This document shows, piece after piece, positions 7,501-13,487 of a stretch of 14,495 nt of DNA. The translations under genes and the position numbers were made by a program. Under the pieces are notes generated by a model, which had not been told where the DNA came from, did no database searches, and saw only the letters and a list, made by a program, of their open reading frames with translations. Origin of the DNA: Chitinophagaceae bacterium (GTDB lineage Bacteria; Bacteroidota; Bacteroidia; Chitinophagales; Chitinophagaceae); assembly GCA_008080615.1 (NCBI GenBank), contig VIKJ01000004.1, forward strand, positions 1-14,495, written 5' to 3'. The first letter of the stretch is position 1. Each line of letters opens with the position of its first letter.

Positions 7501-9472
7501 TGTAAATAACCTTACTGTTCAATTAGATGCGAATGGTAATGCGGTTATTACCAAAGAGCAGGTTAATAATAATTCTACCGACAATTGTGCCATTGCTACA
7601 ATTGAGTTGAGTAAAACCAACTTTGATTGTTCAAATGTTGGTGAAAATACTGTGGTGTTAACTGTAACAGATATCCACGGAAATATTGCTACTGCAAATG
7701 CCTTAGTAACAGTTGAAGACAAAATAGCGCCTTCAGTAACAGCAGTTGCTAATCAGGTTGTATGTGCAAACGCTGTAGGTAATAACTATACATTCCCATC
7801 ACTTTCAGCATCGGATAATTGCAGTATTGCTTCAGTTACTTATGCAGTAACAGGTGCAACTACAAGAACTGGAACAGGATACGATGCTAGTGGAATATTT
7901 AATATCGGTACTTCGGTAATCACCTTTACGGTAACCGATGCAAGTGGTAATGCTACAACTAGCTCAACTACTATTAAAATTAATCCATTACCTGTTGCAA
8001 CAATTACTCCTGCAACTCCAGATGCACTTTGCAATACCTTTACACTTGCTGCAAATGCTGCAGTAGGATATGAGTGGTTGTATAACAATGCTTCTGCTGG
8101 CACTGCTCAAAATCTTACACTTGGTTTAACCAATGGAGATGGTGTTTATAGCTTAAATATTACCGATATAAATGGTTGTAAGAGTGCTGCAGCAGCTACT
8201 TATACTTACCAAAAACAAAACTTGGTGAATAGCTATACTATTCTTGCTTATAAAGAAGTAGAATTGGGTAAATACAATCAGGTAGCTAGTGGAAGCGTAG
8301 GTGTAATGACTGTTAAAGGTGAAACAGAATTTAAGAAATACAGTGCAGTAAATGGAGTAGGTTCATTTGTTAAATCTCCTAAAATTGATAAAGATGGTAA
8401 TGGTGTAAATATTACTACTTCAATTTATGGTGTTGCAACAGTTAGCCTGCCTACTATGCAAATCAATAATGCAACTACTAAGTATTTGCCTAATTATACT
8501 GTAAACCAAAATACCACAGTTACACTTGGTGCCAACTATAATAGCCTTACTGTTAAGAAAGGCGCTAATGTTACTGTAAATGGTAATTCTTTTGGAACCA
8601 TTAAATTAGAAGAAGGCGCAAGTATTCGCTTTACCAATACGGTGTTGAATATTGAAACCTTTATGGTAGAAAAAGGTGCCAAGAATCGTAATTTAAGCTT
8701 TGTGAGGTTTGCTCCAAACACAAGTGTTCGCGTAAGCAAACGAGTAAGTATTGGTACAAGAGTAAGGCTGAACGAAGAAAATTACAAAGTAACTTTCTAT
8801 CTAAGCAGTACGAAGAAAGAAGGTCATGATAATGATGATGACGATGATGGTCAATTCCGCGTAAAAGGAAATGATACCAAAGTGATTGCCAATGTACTTG
8901 CACCACAAGGTAAAATTAAAGTTACTTCTAATGAGTCTGATGATGATAAAGATCATTGTAATCACTATGCGCATTCTTCAAAAGAGTGTAAACATAAAGG
9001 TCATGAGCACAATGACTGTGATCACAGAGCACATACAGAAGCAACCTGTAATGATCAGATATTTATGACTGGTTTATTTGTTGCCAATGAAGTGGAAAGT
9101 GAAGGAAATACAGTTATTTGGAATAATTACAATTGTAATGCTCCAGCACCTGTTATGTCTCCTTTAACTGATGCTCCACAAATGGCAACATTTGATAAAC
9201 TTGAAAATGTTTCTGAAATAGCAGATGAGTTAAAGGTTGCGGTAATGCCAAATCCTTCAACAAGTTATTTCACCATCAAATTATCAAGTAAGTCTGTATC
9301 TCCAGTTCGAATGACTGTAGTAGATGGTTCTGGAAGAGTAGTTGAATCTAGACCTACAATAGCTGCTAATAGCACAATTAGTGTTGGACAAAACTATTTG
9401 AATGGAACTTATTATGCAGAAATGATTCAGGACAATAAGCGTAAAGTTGTTCAATTGATTAAAGTAAAATAA
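4574..9472 (+). CDS. Giant T9SS-secreted surface protein: TIG, FG-GAP propeller, Ig/HYR array, Cys/His repeat
   Basis: Multidomain extracellular protein of 1632 aa, probably an adhesin or surface-structure protein exported by the type IX system. Order by residue: signal peptide 1-22 ('-FVNA|Q'); IPT/TIG domain about 27-110; seven FG-GAP/VCBS repeats about 125-475 with calcium-loop motifs (D-x-D-x-D-G-x-x-D type) starting at 138, 190, 242, 292, 346, 398 and 451; then a string of Ig/HYR/PKD-like domains, with boundaries near 482, 567, 645, 718, 807, 886, 969, 1049 and 1137. Several of these start with the typical 'D-N/K-T-x-P' of HYR domains. From about 1215 to 1530 follows a beta-rich region without a recognised family. 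It carries an Asp run (1418-1426) and three C-x-H-x-x-H decapeptide repeats (1462-1492). Residues ~1552-1632 form a type A T9SS sorting domain ('VMPNPSTSYFTIKL' ... 'QLIKVK'). The gene sits 5 nt behind the small secreted-protein gene and ends at a strong terminator. Confidence 0.93.
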   Translation: MKKTLLILLVAMFSFTNTFVNAQASAPVVNSFFPNTGFIGSSVTITGANFDAIPANNQVFFGATQATVTAASFGQLTVTVPSGATYGPISVRNASGLIGTSSYPFNGIFCGTPINSTTCATLSYSVNVSGGYQMLSQDIDLDGKPDVLVCGFTSNRVSIMRNLSTPGTYSFAPKFDLIFSGATRCIAPADYDGDGKVDLAVVDNGINGVRIFRNTSVPGTISFAATSVIINNIGGYQCAAGDLNNDGKTDLAVGSGGNVVTLRNTSTPGNISFAQSATVGIGGFVTGLVVTDVDGDGKKDIGAANAGGNTLHAIRNTTAANATAFTFATLQTFPTGAYPYRLFVGDFDKDGKIDFADNDFSGASVSIFRNTSTPGTISFATKVTLAARSSNYRMGIGDADGDGRPDIVSKSSAEGFFSVYVNTSSAPGSITFASRVDYPDPAEVSGIVIADLDGDYVPDISTSGINSNALKIFRNTSTVIDNTPPTAMCKNITVALSPSGTVNVTAAMIDNGSSDACGIGSIKINNSASVTYTCANIGANTVTLLVTDRAGNQSSCTATVTVAPAAIIVAGQSTVCQGQTVALSANLGDSYQWQKDGIDIAGATAQTYAASVTGSYTVTVTNAGGCSGTSAPTAVTVNNNPTVNTVPSGTASLCPPNGSVTIAASTSSVYQWKLNGNNITGATQQNLNATTAGTYTLQVIDLFGCSATSAPIVVNATDNVAPTAKAKNVTLVIAANGTATITLADINDGSYDNCGSVTVTVTAGKLNYTCDDAGKTLPVTFEVKDAAGNTSTATAMVTVTDPNSVCNHAPVAVSKPLTIIANANCQAVVVPSDFDGGSSDVDAGDIITFSVFPAGPYAIGVTNITLTVTDSKGASSTSNTTITVEDKTAPVVSGVPADIEAFTGVGSTTCGKLVSWTAPTAVDNCGTVTGTSSHNPGDNFLVGVTKVTYTFTDGNNNVSTVSFNVTVVDNTLPVVNVNNLTVQLDANGNAVITKEQVNNNSTDNCAIATIELSKTNFDCSNVGENTVVLTVTDIHGNIATANALVTVEDKIAPSVTAVANQVVCANAVGNNYTFPSLSASDNCSIASVTYAVTGATTRTGTGYDASGIFNIGTSVITFTVTDASGNATTSSTTIKINPLPVATITPATPDALCNTFTLAANAAVGYEWLYNNASAGTAQNLTLGLTNGDGVYSLNITDINGCKSAAAATYTYQKQNLVNSYTILAYKEVELGKYNQVASGSVGVMTVKGETEFKKYSAVNGVGSFVKSPKIDKDGNGVNITTSIYGVATVSLPTMQINNATTKYLPNYTVNQNTTVTLGANYNSLTVKKGANVTVNGNSFGTIKLEEGASIRFTNTVLNIETFMVEKGAKNRNLSFVRFAPNTSVRVSKRVSIGTRVRLNEENYKVTFYLSSTKKEGHDNDDDDDGQFRVKGNDTKVIANVLAPQGKIKVTSNESDDDKDHCNHYAHSSKECKHKGHEHNDCDHRAHTEATCNDQIFMTGLFVANEVESEGNTVIWNNYNCNAPAPVMSPLTDAPQMATFDKLENVSEIADELKVAVMPNPSTSYFTIKLSSKSVSPVRMTVVDGSGRVVESRPTIAANSTISVGQNYLNGTYYAEMIQDNKRKVVQLIKVK
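4985..5950 (+). repeat. Seven FG-GAP/VCBS calcium-loop repeats
   Basis: Seven copies of an Asp-rich loop (D-I-D-L-D-G-K-P-D, D-Y-D-G-D-G-K-V-D and so on) start at 4985, 5141, 5297, 5447, 5609, 5765 and 5924. Spacing is 50-54 residues, and most linkers carry an 'RNTSTPGTISFA'-like strand. Seven evenly spaced blades fit one complete seven-bladed propeller. The last copy is slightly degenerate (D-L-D-G-D-Y-V-P-D). Confidence 0.85.
8957..9049 (+). repeat. Cys/His decapeptide repeat inside the surface protein
   Basis: Codons for Cys1462, Cys1472, Cys1482 and Cys1492 are exactly ten codons apart. Each of the three intervals reads C-x-H-x-x-H-x-x-x-x: CNHYAHSSKE, CKHKGHEHND, CDHRAHTEAT. The DNA of the units is not identical, so this is a protein-level repeat and not a recent DNA duplication. 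The stretch 1456-1492 holds eight His and four Cys plus many Asp/Glu, which suggests metal binding (inference). Confidence 0.85.
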
Positions 9473-9490
9473 GCCGTACCTAATAATGGC

Positions 9491-9521
9491 AAAGGCCCGC
9501 TCAATGAGCGGGCCTTTTTTT
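9491..9521 (+). terminator. Strong intrinsic terminator after the surface-protein gene
   Basis: A perfect 9-bp G+C-rich stem (9494-9502 pairs with 9506-9514) with a 3-nt AAT loop is followed by seven T (9515-9521). Flanking AAA/TTT can extend the stem to 12 bp. It lies 18 nt beyond the stop codon at 9470-9472 and separates the surface-protein unit from the copper genes. Confidence 0.95.
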
Positions 9522-9607
9522 GTTGAAAATCAGGTAGTTAGTATATTAGGCTTATGCGAGATAGGGAATTTGATTTTTATTAGGTATTTTTTAGCATGCT
9601 TACTATC

Positions 9608-9615
9608 TATATTTG
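9608..9615 (+). promoter_or_regulatory. Promoter -7 box for the copper gene pair
   Basis: TATATTTG matches the Bacteroidota -7 consensus TAnnTTTG in every position and ends 22 nt before the ATG at 9638. A clean TTTG at the expected -33 distance is not seen; the nearest TTTG (9569-9572) is too far upstream. The box lies downstream of the alternative ATG at 9596, which argues that translation begins at 9638. Confidence 0.5.
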
Positions 9616-9637
9616 TAACATCTTAAAAAAGTTTAAC

Positions 9638-10138
9638 ATGAAATCAATTAAATTATTCTTTACTGCAGCAGTAATGTTCGTTTCACTTAATATCATTGCT
9701 CAAACTGCCAATCCTGTTCAGCCTGTATTAAATGCATATATAGAATTAAAAGACGCGTTGGTTAAAACAGATGGTTCATTGAGTGCTCAAAAATCAAAAA
9801 CATTATTGGGTGCAATCGAAACCGTTAAAATGGCCGATCTGAATGCTGATGTTCATGATGTTTGGATGAAAGTACTAAATGAGTTAAAAGAAGATGCAGA
9901 ACATATTAGTGAAACCAAAGAGGTGTCACATCAAAGAGATCATTTTATGTCTCTTTCTAAAAATATGTACGCTGTATTAAAAAAGGCAAAACTAGAAGTG
10001 CCTGTTTATTATCAATTTTGTCCAATGGCAAATAAAGGCAAGGGTGCCAATTGGTTAAGTATGGAAAACAAAGTGAAGAATCCTTATTATGGCAACCAAA
10101 TGCTTACTTGTGGTAAGGTTGTAGAAACATTGCAATAG
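9638..10138 (+). CDS. DUF3347 domain exported protein (copper-associated)
   Basis: Exported protein of the DUF3347 family, found in Bacteroidota either alone or fused to CusB-like efflux adaptors and repeatedly linked to copper genes; its exact role is not established. The start at 9638 gives M-K-S-I-K-L-F-F, a hydrophobic core and '-NIIAQ', a normal signal peptide of about 21 residues. A start at 9596 would add 14 residues and lie upstream of the likely promoter box. The product is 166 aa. The N-terminal part is a predicted helical segment ('VLNAYIELKDALVKTDG' and following), and the C-terminal part holds the family signature C-P-M-A ... G-A-N-W-L-S ... N-P-Y-Y-G ... M-L-T-C-G-K-V. The two Cys and two Met of this signature are candidate copper ligands. 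The multicopper oxidase starts 12 nt after its stop, so the two genes form an operon. Confidence 0.87.
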   Translation: MKSIKLFFTAAVMFVSLNIIAQTANPVQPVLNAYIELKDALVKTDGSLSAQKSKTLLGAIETVKMADLNADVHDVWMKVLNELKEDAEHISETKEVSHQRDHFMSLSKNMYAVLKKAKLEVPVYYQFCPMANKGKGANWLSMENKVKNPYYGNQMLTCGKVVETLQ

Positions 10139-10150
10139 ATAAAAATCAGC

Positions 10151-12377
10151 ATGAAATTGCAAAGGCATCTGTTAATCGTTGTTGTATTTCTTATTGTACA
10201 ATGTTGGAAAAGGAGTAGCACAAAAATTAGTACGGTACGATTTATATGTAAAAGATACCTTGGTGAATTTTACAGGTAAAACAAAAAGGGCCATTGCTGC
10301 GAATGGGCAAATACCCATGCCTACCCTAATTTTCACTCAAGGGGATACTGCAGAAATTCATGTGCACAATGAACTGAACGAAGCCACCTCTTTGCATTGG
10401 CATGGGCTAATATTGCCCAATAAAGAAGATGGAGTGCCTTTTCTCACGCAAATGCCCATCGCGCCAAAAACAACCCATATTTATAAATTTCCCATTACAC
10501 AATTTGGGACACATTGGTACCATAGTCATTCTGGTTTGCAAGAGCAAATTGGTATGTATGGGTCAATGATTTTAAATAAGCGTTCCGATGATGCATCATT
10601 TAGAAAGGGCATTGATGATTTGCCCATGGTTCCAGTTGTAATAAGTGAATGGACTAATTATAATCCAAATAATGTGCACCGAATGTTGCATAATGCAACT
10701 GATTGGTTTGCAATAAAAAAAGGAGCTACTCAAAGTTATGCTGAAGCAATACGGGAAGGTCATTTTGGTACAAAAGTAAAAAATGAGTTCAAGCGAATGC
10801 TTGCAATGGATGTGAGTGATGTATACTACGATCGTTTTTTAATGAATGGCCAGGCAGAAAGTCAACTAAATCAGTTTAAAGCAGGTGATAAAGTGCGGCT
10901 AAGGGTATCTAATGGAGTTGCTTCTACTTATTTTTGGTTGAACTATGGTGGTGGAAAAATCACAGTGGTAGCCAATGATGGAAATGATGTGGAGCCAGTT
11001 GAAGTAGACCGTTTGATTATTGCTGTTTCCGAAACCTATGATATAGTTGTTACTGTTCTAGAAAAAGAAAAATCTTTTGCTTTTCAAATTACATCAGAAG
11101 ATAGAATTAATAGAGCCTTAATGTATGTGGGTACAGGAGTTAAGCAGCCCATGAAGCCACTCTCAAGATTAAAATATTTTGAGGGCATGAAGATGATGAA
11201 TAGCATGATGAAAATGAATGGAGATTTAGATGATATGGGCATGAATATGAGCCTGAATCAAATGGATATGAATGTGGTGATGTATCCAGAAATTACGGGA
11301 GAAAAGGAATCTCAAAAAAATACTAGTGGAGAAAATCAATACAATAGCAATGCACTTTCAGATATAGTAACCCTTAATTATGCTATGTTAAAGTCACCAC
11401 ATGTTACCAGCTTGCCTAAGGATGCACCTGTAAAAGAATTAAAGTTTGAGCTTACTGGAAATATGAACAGGTATGTATGGAGCATGGACAATAAAGTGAT
11501 TTCCGAAACAGATAAAATATTGATTAAAAAGGGAGAAAATATCCGCATGATCATATATAATGGATCTATGATGCGGCATCCTATGCATTTGCATGGTCAT
11601 GATTTTAGGGTACTGAATGGGCAAGGCGAAAATGCCCCTATGAAAAATATCATTGATATTATGCCCATGGAAACGGATACCCTAGAATTTAATGCCAATA
11701 TAGAAGGTGATTGGTTTTTTCATTGTCATATTTTATACCATATGATGAGTGGAATGGGTAGGGTATTTAGCTATCAAAATCAAGCGCCCAATCCTTTAAT
11801 TCCCAATCCAAGCTATGCAAGAAAGAAATTATTTGGAGAAGACAGACAATTTCATGTAATGCTGGAAAATGATTTTGCTACCAATGGAAATGATGGCATG
11901 GCCATGGTGCAAAGTACACGTTGGAGTATAGAAACAGAATGGAGATTGGGATACAATAATATGCATGGTTATGAAACAGAAACGCATATTGGAAGATATA
12001 TGGGTAAAATGCAATGGTTGATGCCTTATATTGGGTTCGATTGGCGATACAGGAAAATGGAGGAAGGAGATTCTGAAAAGAACTTATTTGGCCAAACCAA
12101 TACCAAAGATGAAAGAGCGCAGCTTAGTATTGGTGTTATTTATACACTGCCAATGCTCATTAAGTTTTCAACAGAAATATACCAAGATGGCAATTTGCGT
12201 ATGCAGTTAATGCGAGAAGATATACCTGTTTCTAAGCGTTTGCGGGGCGATTTCATGTATAATACAGATAAAGAGTATATGATTGGACTACGCTATATAC
12301 TTAATAAAAATGCAGCTTTCAAAACCCATTATGATAGCGATATGGGTTTTGGGGTAGGGTTGTATTTGAATTATTAA
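10151..12377 (+). CDS. Multicopper oxidase (CopA-like) with CopB-like C-terminal extension; frame break in signal peptide
   Basis: Envelope multicopper oxidase that probably oxidises Cu(I) for copper tolerance. The body is in the frame 10179-12377. Counting residues from codon 10179, copper ligands are complete: H-W-H-G (His73, His75), H-W-Y-H-S-H (His112, His115, His117), H-P-M-H-L-H-G-H (His467-His474) and H-C-H-I-L-Y-H-M-M-S-G-M (515-526, type 1 site His467, Cys516, His521, Met526). Residues 337-368 hold 12 Met, like the Met-rich loop of CueO/CopA. From about 553 to the end a ~180-residue beta-rich part with many aromatic/acidic strands resembles the CopB outer-membrane domain. The 5' end is odd: in the body frame a TAA at 10173-10175 blocks extension, while ATG 10151 opens a good signal peptide (M-K-L-Q-R-H-L-L, then a Val/Ile/Leu core) in another frame. 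Removing one base near 10202-10207 joins it to '-GKGVAQ|KLVRYD'. Either a sequencing error or a real frameshift that would disable export. Confidence 0.88.
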
Positions 12378-12391
12378 TAATCACTCATTAT

Positions 12392-13147
12392 TTATTTTAA
12401 TCTTTTGCTACTTATAAAAAAAAGCAAGAATCCACTTAGTACAGTTATAAGCCCAAAGATGGAAAAGATGCGCAATAAAATATTGCCAAAATGATCTCTG
12501 CCCTCATAATCCATGGTATGCATCATCCATAAAAAATCGAAAATTCTCCATTTATTATTTCTAAATTTTTGAATAGTGCCTAGCTCACTTGCAATGTAAA
12601 CGGTAGTTTTTGATGGGTGCACAAAACTAATAGCATACGCAGGTAATGGTTGTTCTCGGTATTCGTGGTGTTTATCTGTATTCGTAATGTATTCTACAGA
12701 TTGCAATTGTGCCTCACCATTAAATCTATTCTTGGCAATTTGAATGGCTTCGGATTTTGACAATACTCCGCGAAGCTTTCCGGTTATAGCATCTGCTAAA
12801 TGATTCATCGTAGTCATTTGGTGCTGATGATTGCTGGTATTATGAATAGCGCCAACACACCTAATTTGGTAAACAGGGTGGCCTAGTATTTCTATTAGTT
12901 GGATAGAAACCAGGGAATCAATTTGATGAATTTTTTTTATAGAGTCTAAAATAGCAGTTGGAGAAACCAATTGAATATTCGACGAAAGTAAGGGCACCTC
13001 TTTTTTTTGCAGGTCTCCATGCACTTCATCCATATTGCTCCAACTAAAATATAAGCCTCCAATTGTCCATAATAAGAACTGAATGCCCAAAAGTAATCCT
13101 AAATAGCGATGCGATTTTCTTATATAATATTGCTTACTTTTTGCCAT
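12392..13147 (-). CDS. PepSY / PepSY_TM domain inner-membrane protein
   Basis: Membrane protein of the PepSY_TM type, 251 aa; in Bacteroidota such proteins occur near metal uptake, reductase and copper genes, but the molecular role here is unknown. The N-terminus has a basic segment ('YIRKSHRYLGLLLG') running into a transmembrane helix (about 16-36). A large soluble part follows (about 40-220), with a PepSY-like unit around 'LSKSEAIQIAKNRF' and the conserved end 'W-R-I-F-D-F-L-W-M-M-H-T-M-D-Y-E-G-R-D'. A second helix (about 222-246) and a basic tail close the protein. Residues 102-116 in the soluble loop are rich in His and Met (His102, 107, 109, 116; Met111, 114), which suggests metal contact. 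It converges with the multicopper oxidase, stops 14 nt apart, so it is not co-transcribed with it. A near-consensus TATATTTA lies just upstream of the ATG, too close to be a confident promoter. Confidence 0.82.
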   Translation of the reverse strand: MAKSKQYYIRKSHRYLGLLLGIQFLLWTIGGLYFSWSNMDEVHGDLQKKEVPLLSSNIQLVSPTAILDSIKKIHQIDSLVSIQLIEILGHPVYQIRCVGAIHNTSNHQHQMTTMNHLADAITGKLRGVLSKSEAIQIAKNRFNGEAQLQSVEYITNTDKHHEYREQPLPAYAISFVHPSKTTVYIASELGTIQKFRNNKWRIFDFLWMMHTMDYEGRDHFGNILLRIFSIFGLITVLSGFLLFFISSKRLK

Positions 13148-13487
13148 ATACTAAATATAATTCAAGTTGTTTATATTGGAAAGGCTTTTTGACTTAAACT
13201 GGTGAAATTCAGCTTCTAAAGCATCATTTTTTTGAACCTGTATTGCAATTTTTTTATCTGTAAATGATACAATACTTTTTAAAGAGTATGTAAGTATTTT
13301 CTACATTAACTATTGCAACTTTGCAATGGTTAAGATGTATTTAACTGTCAAGTTATTTGATTTTTTATAAGATATGTATAAATCATTCTTGCAAGTATAT
13401 CTAATATCCATACACTTGTTCCTATTCTTCATTTACAGCTCTTTCTTGAACAGTTAGCATTTTGATTGAAAATTAAATGCTTATAAA
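13148..13487. other. Gene-free intergenic region between divergent genes
   Basis: About 340 nt of A+T-rich sequence between the divergent PepSY and DUF3494 genes. I find no credible ORF, tRNA or terminator. An imperfect inverted repeat (13392-13400 against 13410-13418, 8 of 9 pairs, 9-nt spacer) lies about 70 nt upstream of the DUF3494 start. CAACTTTG at 13316-13323 matches the -7 box in 7 of 8 positions but is far from the start codon. The length suggests regulation or a long leader, without direct proof. Confidence 0.5.

Noticed and set aside
5102..8906. Several minus-strand open frames of 60-119 codons within the giant surface-protein gene
   Set aside because: They are antisense shadows of a low-complexity Thr/Val/Ala-rich coding region; none has a signal, start context or recognisable motif.
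8886..9068. A 60-codon plus-strand frame rich in Met/Ile/Leu overlapping the Cys/His repeat
   Set aside because: It is an alternate-frame reading of the Asp/His codons; the T9SS protein frame is continuous and carries clear domains on both sides.
10179..10181. TTG as the true start of the multicopper oxidase
   Set aside because: It gives a short hydrophobic stretch with no basic N-terminus, while a normal signal peptide and ATG lie 28 nt upstream in another frame; a frameshift explains the region better.
10195..10215. Programmed ribosomal frameshift in the oxidase
   Set aside because: No clear slippery heptamer or downstream hairpin is seen, and frameshifting inside a signal peptide would be unusual; a one-base indel is simpler.
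10151..10279. Independent small membrane peptide gene starting at ATG 10151
   Set aside because: Its N-terminal half is exactly the missing oxidase signal peptide and its C-terminal half is the out-of-frame oxidase sequence.
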